Assembly (NCBI GenBank): GCA_944320605.1
Contig: CALUIE010000019.1
Location: 1-40,359, forward strand
DNA: 40,359 nucleotides
From: an uncultured Phocaeicola sp.
GTDB lineage: Bacteria; Bacteroidota; Bacteroidia; Bacteroidales; Bacteroidaceae
Direction of reading: 5' to 3'
The notes under the pieces were generated by a model. It made no database searches. It had not been told where the DNA came from and saw only the letters and a program-made list of their open reading frames with translations. Shown here piece after piece: positions 35,401 to 40,359 of the stretch (its first letter is position 1; each line of letters starts with the position of its first letter). The position numbers and the translations under genes were made by a program.

Positions 35401-35507
35401 AGCATCCTCTCATGTTTGACAACCTGCGCAGACGCGCCAAGGGCAACAAAAGAGACCATAGCCAATCCCAATTTCGCTTTAAATTTAAGATTAACGATTT
35501 CTTTCAT
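32418..35507 (-). CDS. Family 8 polysaccharide lyase, chondroitin sulfate ABC lyase type
   Basis: This is a secreted lyase of 1029 residues with a signal peptide cleaved after GASA (about residue 27). A jelly-roll N-terminal domain (about 30-185, [15 protein letters not shown]) is followed by an alpha-helical toroid and C-terminal beta-sandwich domains, the order of chondroitinase ABC. Catalytic residues can be placed: H466 and Y473 in [11 protein letters not shown] (seven apart, like His501/Tyr508 of Proteus enzyme) and R526 in SGRHP; E640 in [10 protein letters not shown] is a candidate for the Glu. It would cleave chondroitin/dermatan sulfate or hyaluronan by beta-elimination. No SusC/D, sulfatase or glucuronyl hydrolase genes flank it, so it stands apart from a PUL. 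Confidence 0.88.
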   Translation of the reverse strand: MKEIVNLKFKAKLGLAMVSFVALGASAQVVKHERMLSFEDGSVPSFITTDNGTLGINDEHYKDGLHCMQWQYQPGAVLSVRKDLKFEKFDPTGKDLYLSAFIVWVYNEKAQDKKIRFEFLKDGKVCTSFPFGINFTGWRAAWVCYERDMEGTPEEGMNEIRIQAPDTEGTLFFDHVITASKVDPRQQTADVQVPFVNKGTKSHWLQIYPHSLWKPDIELRDLTDKDRQDIQLMEKRFRDMLYTPSELTQKEVNAIKKAFAKYNIIYKNGKVSGMPIFMVRQAEAYERMIDGWNKDMFTKLGMEMNNYFNLMKRVAIAYNNAVKDEDKKELEYIFNAMYDHITDQGVAYGSCWGNIHHYGYSMRGLYPAYFLMKDVLRKRGKLQEAESTLRWYSIANEVYPKPTGNGIDIDTFNTQTQGRIASILIMEDTPEKLQYLRSFSRWIDYGCRPAPGLMGSFKADGASFHHCNNYPAYAVGGLDGATNMIYLFSGTDMRLSEEAHATVKKVLLTMRFYCNTRQWALSMSGRHPNGKGQLIPIQYAMMAISGTPDGKKNIDPDMAAAYLRLMSLNGSLDKDAPDYLPQTSNKLELKLKKQLEDSGYKPEPEPQGNIALGYGCVSVQRRDNWAAVVRGHSRYLWAAEHYLDANFYGRYLAHGSMQILTGKPGQLVTFATSGWQENGFDWNRFPGATSIHLPFDKLRAVVLNVDTYSGMEEMLYSDEAFAGGLSQAGTNGNFGMKLHEHDKYNGSHRARKSYHFFDGTIVCLGSDIENDNKEYETETTVFQLAAVTPEMKDYWTDYTSDGKTFIDPNGVGYYLSKETAAEAKFEKNFPQTTVGERNPNPTTGDWVSLVVAHGKAPKAKGYEYAVLPRTDIDALSKFAKKPAYKVLQRDRNAHIVRTADGKLTSYVLFETPETALPKGLLLKADTSCLVMVQDNKDKLLLTVAQPDLALYRGDSDEAFDENGKRKERSIYSRPWKFDESQEIPVTVTVKGKWNIKETPFCKVVSSDKKQTVLKFTCKDAASYDIELFK

Positions 35508-35560
35508 AAATATATATATTTAACTTATCAATATTGATATAAATATTTTATTTTACAAGG

Positions 35561-35568
35561 CAAAGATA
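35561..35568 (-). promoter_or_regulatory. Candidate -7 element of the PL8 lyase gene
   Basis: The minus strand has TATCTTTG about 55 bases before the ATG, inside very A/T-rich DNA. No clear TTTG is found 19-20 bases upstream, as expected for a gene that needs an activator. Confidence 0.4.
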
Positions 35569-35588
35569 CAAAATATATTATATAAAAT

Positions 35589-35618
35589 AACACACGAACA
35601 TATATTTGTCCGTGTGTT
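35589..35618 (-). terminator. Hairpin terminator after the nitroreductase gene
   Basis: On the minus strand AACACACGGACA and TGTTCGTGTGTT pair around AATATA and are followed by ATTTTATA. It lies about 20 bases after the nitroreductase stop and just upstream of the PL8 promoter. Confidence 0.65.
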
Positions 35619-35639
35619 TATATATTTTTTAGGGTATAA

Positions 35640-36278
35640 TCACTCTATAAACTTTATTTTTTCAGCCTTACGAGGTTTTGCCGCAGGCGATTCATCCGGA
35701 TATCCGAAAGAAATGGCATAAAGAAGATTATAGTTTTCAGGCAGTTCCAGACGTTTAAGCAAAGATTCGGCTTCGGGCAACCTCATTGTTCTTGCTATAC
35801 CTCCAAGACAGCATGAACCCAATCCCAAAGACTCGGCTGTGAGTATCATATTTGCTCCAAGAAGGCCGCAATCAACCTGTGAGAAATCGTATGTGGTATC
35901 ATTGGCAATGAATATCATTACAGGTGCTCCGTATGACGCATGACGGATTTTAGAGGCGTCAATACCCTTTGCCAAAGCCAGGCTTCTGTTGAGGGAATCA
36001 AGTTCAGAAATATACTCCGGAGTATTCACTACACGAATTTCCCAGGACTGCTTGTTCTGACCGTTAGGGGCATTGATTCCGCAGTCAAGTATCTGCTGCA
36101 ACTTTTCCATTTCCACCGGCTGCTGCCTGTACTTGCGGATACTCCTGCGAGACATAATGGTTTCGATAACCTGATTTTCTGATGTTACATTCTGCGTTTC
36201 AGCGTTTTTCTGCGAAGGTGTACAGGCAGACAACGACACCAAGCCTGCGATTAAAAATAATCTTGAAATTGTTTTCAT
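35640..36278 (-). CDS. Exported lipoprotein of the nitroreductase family
   Basis: This 212-residue FMN-dependent nitroreductase-fold protein has a lipoprotein signal: MKTISRLFLIAGLVSLSAC with lipidated C19. Family motifs are SRRSIRKYRQQPV (FMN phosphate binding), INAPNGQNKQSWEIRVV, and GLGSCCLGGIAR near the C-terminal half. Most nitroreductases are cytoplasmic, so a lipid-anchored one is unusual although such proteins occur in Bacteroidales. The start is the ATG at 36276-36278, where the signal peptide begins; an earlier frame would overlap the alkD-like gene. It lies 37 bases downstream of that gene, likely in one transcript. Substrate unknown. Confidence 0.85.
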   Translation of the reverse strand: MKTISRLFLIAGLVSLSACTPSQKNAETQNVTSENQVIETIMSRRSIRKYRQQPVEMEKLQQILDCGINAPNGQNKQSWEIRVVNTPEYISELDSLNRSLALAKGIDASKIRHASYGAPVMIFIANDTTYDFSQVDCGLLGANMILTAESLGLGSCCLGGIARTMRLPEAESLLKRLELPENYNLLYAISFGYPDESPAAKPRKAEKIKFIE

Positions 36279-36315
36279 AATGGTAATTGTTATATAGTTT
36301 TTCATATAAATATTC

Positions 36316-37035
36316 TCATTTACGTCGCATGGCACGCAAACGTATCTTCATCTCTTCATCAACACGATATGACTCTATTGTCTTCTGAATGGATTTATTA
36401 TATGTAAAATCGTCCAACGAAGATTTCCTGAGATATTCCATGGTTTTCTCCGGATAGGCAATGAAGCAGAACGAGACAGCCCATGCCACAGCCATTCTGA
36501 CATAATATCCGTCATGACGAATATTATCGTAAAGCCCATACAATTCATCTATATGACTGTCGTCGATGAAATATTTCATCGTCATTACCACACCGAAACG
36601 TATCTCATACTCCTTGTCGGAACGTATGTACGATTTAAGATATTCCCATATTCTGCCGGAATGAGCGGAAATGTATTTCTTATTTCCGGCAAACTTGAAA
36701 GAGTCGCATACCGACCAGCTGTTTATAATCTTCACGAAACGTGTGACGTATGACAGATATTCTTCAAAATCATCAGGCTTTACATATCCCAATACCAGTC
36801 CCTGAAGCATTCTTTCCTCCATATAGAACGATGGAGCAGTATCCATATACTCTTTCCAGTGTGATTTGGCAATTTCTTGCGCCAGTTTCCTCATGTCAGG
36901 CAAACGAAGACCAAGAACATTCTCCACACCCGGATTAAGTTTTTCGGCAAAAGCTTTGTTTGAATTTTCCGAAAGTTTTAGGAGGTATTCCCTCACCGGT
37001 TTACCATGCAACAGAAATATTTTACACGTGGACAT
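36316..37035 (-). CDS. AlkD-like DNA alkylation repair protein
   Basis: This 239-residue all-helical protein is of the AlkD/HEAT-like DNA glycosylase family. Recognisable segments are GLRLPDMRKLAQEIAKSHW, YMEERMLQGLVLGYVK, INSWSVCDSFK (the conserved NWDLVD-type position) and YVRMAVAWAVSFCFIAYPEKT. AlkD enzymes remove N3- and N7-alkylated purines without base flipping. The start is the ATG at 37033-37035; an upstream start at 37071 would lie inside the predicted promoter. A TATATTTG -7 element at 37069..37076 fits a start site near 37062. Confidence 0.85.
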   Translation of the reverse strand: MSTCKIFLLHGKPVREYLLKLSENSNKAFAEKLNPGVENVLGLRLPDMRKLAQEIAKSHWKEYMDTAPSFYMEERMLQGLVLGYVKPDDFEEYLSYVTRFVKIINSWSVCDSFKFAGNKKYISAHSGRIWEYLKSYIRSDKEYEIRFGVVMTMKYFIDDSHIDELYGLYDNIRHDGYYVRMAVAWAVSFCFIAYPEKTMEYLRKSSLDDFTYNKSIQKTIESYRVDEEMKIRLRAMRRK

Positions 37036-37068
37036 ATATATTTTATTTATCAGTATTATGCAGACGAG

Positions 37069-37076
37069 CAAATATA
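37069..37076 (-). promoter_or_regulatory. Candidate -7 element of the alkD-like gene
   Basis: The minus strand has TATATTTG 34 bases before the chosen ATG. The -33 position (near 37096) reads ATGA rather than TTTG. The element rules out the longer start at 37071. Confidence 0.4.
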
Positions 37077-37114
37077 AAAAGAATATCGAAATTAATCATT
37101 GATACGTTTCAAAA

Positions 37115-37176
37115 AAAATGACCTGTCATTTAAATTGAAACAACAAAGCGTTTTAATCAAAATGACAGGTCATTTT
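37115..37176. repeat. Pair of inverted 17-base repeats between divergent genes
   Basis: AAAATGACCTGTCATTT (37115..37131) and AAATGACAGGTCATTTT (37160..37176) are exact reverse complements separated by 28 bases. Each is also nearly palindromic on its own around ATGAC and GTCAT. They lie in the divergent promoter region between the alkD-like and DUF2721 genes, fitting two operator sites or one long hairpin. Confidence 0.7.
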
Positions 37177-37239
37177 ATTTAACAATTATAAACAATCAAA
37201 AAACCATCATCTATAGACACCATGTAAAGCATAAAAAAC

Positions 37240-37247
37240 TAACTTTG
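37240..37247 (+). promoter_or_regulatory. Candidate -7 element of the DUF2721 gene
   Basis: TAACTTTG matches TAnnTTTG, 31 bases before the ATG at 37279. No TTTG is found at the -33 position. Confidence 0.45.
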
Positions 37248-37278
37248 CGTATCAAAAAACAATATAAGAACAAGAAAT

Positions 37279-37671
37279 ATGGAAGAACTGAACTTAAGCA
37301 CTCCTGCCCTGCTCTTCTCCGCAGTATCGCTGATACTATTGGCATACACGAACAGATTTCTATCGTACGCGCAGCTTGTAAGAACCCTCAAAGAACAATA
37401 TGTACAGAAACATTCGGAAGTAACAGCCGCACAGATAGACAATCTGCGTCGCCGACTGTACCTGACACGCAGTATGCAAGTACTTGGCATATCAAGCCTG
37501 TTTCTTTGTGTAATAACAATGTTTCTGATTTATATAGGATTCCATACCACGGCGGTATATGTATTCGGCATAGCACTGCTGTTGCTTATAGCATCACTCG
37601 GTATTTCAATCTGGGAGATACATATATCCGTAAAGGCACTGGAGATACATTTAAGGGATATGGAGAAGTAA
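37279..37671 (+). CDS. DUF2721 family membrane protein
   Basis: This small 130-residue membrane protein begins with LSTPALLFSAVSLILLAYTNRFLSYAQLVR, the signature of DUF2721 (quoted in part for recognition: LSTPALLFSAVSLILLAYTN). Helix one is about 8-25. A basic cytoplasmic loop with IDNLRRRLYLTR follows, then helices two and three near 66-110. The function of the family is unknown. Its stop codon is nine bases from the end of the convergent L,D-transpeptidase gene with no hairpin between. Confidence 0.85.
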   Translation: MEELNLSTPALLFSAVSLILLAYTNRFLSYAQLVRTLKEQYVQKHSEVTAAQIDNLRRRLYLTRSMQVLGISSLFLCVITMFLIYIGFHTTAVYVFGIALLLLIASLGISIWEIHISVKALEIHLRDMEK

Positions 37672-37680
37672 AATTGTCCG

Positions 37681-38385
37681 TTACATTTCATTTAGTACAT
37701 CTGACAGTATCTCACTCTGAGCAAAATATTCCGGTTTCTCGGCATAGATATACATCACGCTTCCCCCCTTTATAGCATCTATAATAGGTTTTGAAATTTT
37801 CTCCGGAAGAGCAGGACAACCAAGACTTCTTCCTAAACGGCCTCCACCTTTTATAACCGACGGATTGGCGTATGAAGCACCATGGACAACTATCGCACGT
37901 TCTTTCGCCTTGTCGTTTATACCTTTCTCCAATCCATTAAGAATCAGCGAATATCCGTTACCGCCATTGTACGTGGTCTCTGTGAGGTAAAAGCCCAAGG
38001 AGCTTTTGTAGGAACCATATTCGTTGGAAAATGATGTCGCATAATTCTCACCGCTGTTTCTGCCATGAGAAACCAATGAGTTATAAATCATCTTACGTTT
38101 CTTCATATCAAAAACGTAAAGACGCTTTTCTGTTGACGGTTTGGAAAAATCTATCAGAGTGAGTATATCGCGATTGCGGTTTTCTATTTTCCTGTAACCT
38201 TCCACAGCCTGGCGAAATGCCGTATAATTTACAATACCATCCAACTGCATGGAAGCATAGAGAGCGGCACAATCGTCAACCTCAGAAGGAGAATGCACAA
38301 GCATACCACTGGCAAATGACGGTGCCATGGCAGGAACTACAAAACCTGAACAAACAAGAAATATTAATATTAATATATTGCGCAT
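37681..38385 (-). CDS. Murein L,D-transpeptidase catalytic-domain protein
   Basis: This 234-residue exported protein is of the YkuD-related family (murein L,D-transpeptidase catalytic domain). The signal peptide is MRNILILIFLVCSGFVVPAM. The active-site region has IVVHGASYANP (H168) and GRLGRSLGCPALP, with catalytic C190. It would cross-link or modify peptidoglycan, or attach proteins to it, in the periplasm. The start is the ATG at 38383-38385; a GTG at 38424 would extend it but lies upstream of a TATCTTTG promoter element (38413..38420). The product lacks the SPOR or LysM domain seen in some relatives. Confidence 0.88.
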   Translation of the reverse strand: MRNILILIFLVCSGFVVPAMAPSFASGMLVHSPSEVDDCAALYASMQLDGIVNYTAFRQAVEGYRKIENRNRDILTLIDFSKPSTEKRLYVFDMKKRKMIYNSLVSHGRNSGENYATSFSNEYGSYKSSLGFYLTETTYNGGNGYSLILNGLEKGINDKAKERAIVVHGASYANPSVIKGGGRLGRSLGCPALPEKISKPIIDAIKGGSVMYIYAEKPEYFAQSEILSDVLNEM

Positions 38386-38412
38386 TATAAGTAATTCATG
38401 AAAATTCAGGCG

Positions 38413-38420
38413 CAAAGATA
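38413..38420 (-). promoter_or_regulatory. Candidate -7 element of the L,D-transpeptidase gene
   Basis: The minus strand has TATCTTTG, 28 bases before the ATG at 38385. The -33 region is A/T-rich (TTTTCA) without a clean TTTG. It supports the shorter start. Confidence 0.45.
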
Positions 38421-38487
38421 ACACTTATTATTAATATCATTGAAAATCAGTTAGTTAAAAAAGACGATGAAATGTTATAGCGGACAT

Positions 38488-39504
38488 TTACTCTATAACT
38501 ACCACCAGACTTTCCTGCACAGGAGCCCAGTCGTAAACGAATTTGGCATGGGAAGTGGCATTACGGACACACATGTGTGAACGAGGAGTAGTACCCAAAC
38601 TCCAACTGTATTCTATCATTTTGGTGGCAGGGACGTTTACCGGAACACCATGTATATATGCCCCGTTGGTAAAGCGGCTTGCATACGGCGCATATCCTCC
38701 AACCGCACTCGAACCATCCTTCAGGAAAATCATCTTCTGTTTTCTTTCCTGAATGAGATACATGCCAAGCGGCGTCTCCTGAGCATATGGAGGAAGTCTC
38801 CTGCCTGTTGTAGCAGGATTTACGCTTCTAACCTTCCATTCGGCTTTTGCCACTCTCTCAAGAGTAGTTATGTTCTGGTCACCACGATCGACAAAAATCA
38901 CATGATGGAAGTTTGTAGAATCCGGAAGCATCTTTACATATCTTTCCGGAACGTACCATTCATCGTCGAACGTAGCCGGACGTATATGAATATATCCACC
39001 GGATTTTCCAAGTACAGAAGCAAGAGAGCCGTCACGGCCATAACGCTCAGGAGTAACAGTATCCGACAACAAATATAAAGGAACGGACTGATACCTTTCC
39101 ACTCCGAGTGTATCGGAAACACGTGTATATTCATTTCTTACAAACTTCCTGACAAGCGGAGCCTCACCATTTCTGTTTCTGTAGTTCTGTATCACACACC
39201 ATTTACCTGATTCAGGTTTCATATTCTCTACGTATGCGAGACATTTCCTTATCACCTCCCATTTTATGGAACGTACCGTATCCTTATATGGATATACATC
39301 TTCCAATGTATATTTATCGAATAAAAGTTCTTTGGAAATATTAATGTCTTCTGCTGTTACAGGTTTTTCCTGAAAAAGTTCGGTAATGGTTATACTTTCA
39401 AGTAATTCCTCAACTTTCTCCAATGGAGCAGTGCCCACTTCATTTCTCATCTCACATCCTGAAATGAGAAAAACAAAGAGTAAGGAAATTACAAACGCTT
39501 TCAT
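38488..39504 (-). CDS. YkuD-domain L,D-transpeptidase lipoprotein
   Basis: This 338-residue lipoprotein has the lipobox FLISGC, with lipidated C17. The catalytic YkuD domain is C-terminal (about 200-338): GAYIHGVPVN (H285), then SLGTTPRSHMCVRNATSHAKFVYDW with H310 and catalytic C312 (given in pieces). The N-terminal 200 residues have no domain I recognise. L,D-transpeptidases form 3-3 cross-links or attach lipoproteins to peptidoglycan. It has its own promoter and a 102-base gap to the next transpeptidase gene, which belongs to a different subfamily, so two unrelated versions of the activity stand side by side. Confidence 0.88.
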   Translation of the reverse strand: MKAFVISLLFVFLISGCEMRNEVGTAPLEKVEELLESITITELFQEKPVTAEDINISKELLFDKYTLEDVYPYKDTVRSIKWEVIRKCLAYVENMKPESGKWCVIQNYRNRNGEAPLVRKFVRNEYTRVSDTLGVERYQSVPLYLLSDTVTPERYGRDGSLASVLGKSGGYIHIRPATFDDEWYVPERYVKMLPDSTNFHHVIFVDRGDQNITTLERVAKAEWKVRSVNPATTGRRLPPYAQETPLGMYLIQERKQKMIFLKDGSSAVGGYAPYASRFTNGAYIHGVPVNVPATKMIEYSWSLGTTPRSHMCVRNATSHAKFVYDWAPVQESLVVVIE

Positions 39505-39528
39505 AGTCTATTGATTTTCTATTTTACA

Positions 39529-39559
39529 CAAAGATAGTGTTTTAAAATTAATTCACAAA
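39529..39559 (-). promoter_or_regulatory. Predicted promoter of the YkuD lipoprotein gene
   Basis: The minus strand has TTTG (39556..39559), 19 bases, then TATCTTTG (39529..39536), a perfect Bacteroidetes promoter. Transcription would start near 39522, about 18 bases before the ATG. Confidence 0.65.
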
Positions 39560-39592
39560 TAGGACAAGTCTTTTTCTTATAATTACACAATA

Positions 39593-40216
39593 TTAAACCT
39601 CCGCTTCATCATTTTCATCAATAAAATGCAAAGTCTCCACTTTCTCTAAACGTGCCCGCAGTTTAGGCATCGACGATTTCCTTATCCTTAGTTTCATCAG
39701 ACAATCCATGTCATACGATTGCTCCAATATTTCCGGTTCCTCTTCCTTGACAATCCTCATCACATCGTTCATAAAAGGATACTCGAAAGCGAAAAATACA
39801 TCTTCGTCAACCGTTTTCTCTATCACCACAGCTTCTTCAAGAGCCTGTGCCGCAGCTGTCTTGTAAGCAACTATAAGACCGCTTGTCCCTAACTTTATTC
39901 CTCCGAAGTATCTCACAACGATGACAAGTATATCAGTAAGACCGAATGAATTTATCTGACCGAGTATAGGACGTCCTGCAGTACCGGAAGGTTCACCATT
40001 ATCATTGGCACGGAAATCCTTTCTCTCTGCTCCAAGCATATAGGCATAGCATACGTGGCGGGCATCATAATATTTCTTCTGATATTCCTCAAGGTATGTC
40101 TTTATCTCCCCAAGTGTACGGACCGGAAGAGCTATAGCGATAAATTTGCTTCGTTTCTCAGTATAAATAGACTCGGATATTCCATCAATTGTCTTATATG
40201 TATCTTCCTGCTGCAT
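39593..40216 (-). CDS. YigZ/IMPACT family protein
   Basis: This 207-residue protein is of the YigZ (UPF0029/IMPACT) family. The conserved core reads SKFIAIALPV, then DARHVCYAYM, and DNGEPSGTAGRPIL followed by VVRYFGGIKLGTSGLIVAY; a C-terminal domain with acidic and basic patches follows. Bacterial members are two-domain proteins whose biochemical role is unsettled. The start is the ATG at 40214-40216; a TTG at 40243 lies inside the -7 promoter element and can be excluded. Confidence 0.9.
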   Translation of the reverse strand: MQQEDTYKTIDGISESIYTEKRSKFIAIALPVRTLGEIKTYLEEYQKKYYDARHVCYAYMLGAERKDFRANDNGEPSGTAGRPILGQINSFGLTDILVIVVRYFGGIKLGTSGLIVAYKTAAAQALEEAVVIEKTVDEDVFFAFEYPFMNDVMRIVKEEEPEILEQSYDMDCLMKLRIRKSSMPKLRARLEKVETLHFIDENDEAEV

Positions 40217-40240
40217 TTTATGACATTTTGAATAATAATG

Positions 40241-40271
40241 CAAAGGTAATTATTTAATGTTTACAAACAAA
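40241..40271 (-). promoter_or_regulatory. Predicted promoter of the YigZ gene
   Basis: The minus strand has TTTG (40268..40271), 19 bases, then TACCTTTG (40241..40248). The start would be near 40234. The -33 element overlaps the foot of the terminator at 40270..40302. Confidence 0.6.
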
Positions 40272-40302
40272 AAAGCCCGGCCATTTCAAAATGACCAGGC
40301 TC
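40270..40302 (-). terminator. Terminator of a gene lying right of the window
   Basis: On the minus strand GAGCCTGGTCATTTTGAAATGGCC and following GGGC form a stem with two bulged or mismatched positions (GCC, GG, CATTT against AAATG, CC, GGC) followed by TTTTTTG. It would end the transcript of the gene whose last codons are at 40324..40359. Confidence 0.7.
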
Positions 40303-40323
40303 GTTAAAAGCAATCAGACAATG

Positions 40324-40359
40324 CTATTTATTAACACAGATATTAGCAGTTTCCCATTT
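40324..40359 (-). CDS. Last codons of a minus-strand gene cut by the window edge
   Basis: The minus frame gives KWETANICVNK and a TAG stop, and a terminator follows directly. Only eleven residues are visible, so the family cannot be named; the frame is chosen because the terminator position fits this stop. Confidence 0.3.
   Translation of the reverse strand, partial: KWETANICVNK

Noticed and set aside
37115..37176. Terminator hairpin
   Set aside because: It is upstream of both neighbouring genes, and neither transcript would end there.
1..40359. CRISPR arrays, complete insertion sequences, integrases or tRNA genes
   Set aside because: No regularly spaced repeats, transposase or integrase-like products, or cloverleaf-like sequence were recognised on either strand.

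Overview
The window looks like Bacteroidales DNA, most likely Bacteroides or Phocaeicola. Supporting signs are an UpxY-type NusG paralogue heading a capsule operon, Bacteroidetes promoters (TTTG, 19-20 bases, TAnnTTTG) instead of -35/-10 boxes, many lipoproteins with xSxC lipoboxes, a family 8 chondroitin/hyaluronan lyase, and AT-rich DNA that is richest in A/T in the glycosyltransferase region. The species cannot be settled from this sequence.

Layout. (1) 1-426: the upstream leader of what is probably an rRNA operon running leftwards out of the window, with two tandem promoters and a boxA-like element. (2) 427-28402: one capsular polysaccharide locus, all on the minus strand and read from right to left: upxY, PglF-type dehydratase, two OmpA-like outer-membrane proteins, putative polymerase, wzc, [internal promoter], a 59-residue peptide, a lipoprotein, a PqqD-like protein, wza, a nucleotidyltransferase, wzx, an Fe-S F420-dehydrogenase-like protein, a pyruvyltransferase, three glycosyltransferases, tviC, tviB, a PaaK/CapK-like adenylating enzyme, a glycosyltransferase, a GNAT, a PglC-type priming transferase, a PglE-type aminotransferase and an HPr-kinase-like protein. 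(3) 28403-29012: divergent regulatory region. (4) 29013-30795: a two-gene plus-strand operon (lipoprotein and beta-barrel protein) closed by a strong terminator. (5) 30801-32417: a broken higA antitoxin remnant beside an Abi_2/HEPN abortive-infection gene. (6) 32418-40359: chromosomal genes: PL8 lyase, lipoprotein nitroreductase, AlkD-like glycosylase, DUF2721 membrane protein, two different L,D-transpeptidases, YigZ, and the last codons of one more gene.

How the capsule genes fit together. The PglF-like dehydratase, PglE-like aminotransferase and perhaps the GNAT would make a UDP-diacetamido (bacillosamine-type) sugar. PglC would load it on undecaprenyl phosphate and the glycosyltransferases would extend it, with UDP-HexNAcA from TviB/TviC as a likely donor. 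Wzx flips the repeat unit, the multi-pass protein at 21929-23200 polymerises it, and Wzc/Wza control length and export.

Most unusual point. Interleaved with these genes is a set that resembles the accessory part of RiPP (lasso-peptide-type) clusters: a small peptide missed by ordinary ORF calling whose N-terminus carries YxxPxL, a PqqD/RRE-like protein, a family 5 nucleotidyltransferase and an HprK-like kinase. There is no lasso protease or cyclase. The peptide has its own predicted promoter, and its glycine codons form the Shine-Dalgarno-like sequence of the overlapping lipoprotein gene. A peptide-modification system built into a capsule export operon is the main hypothesis offered here.
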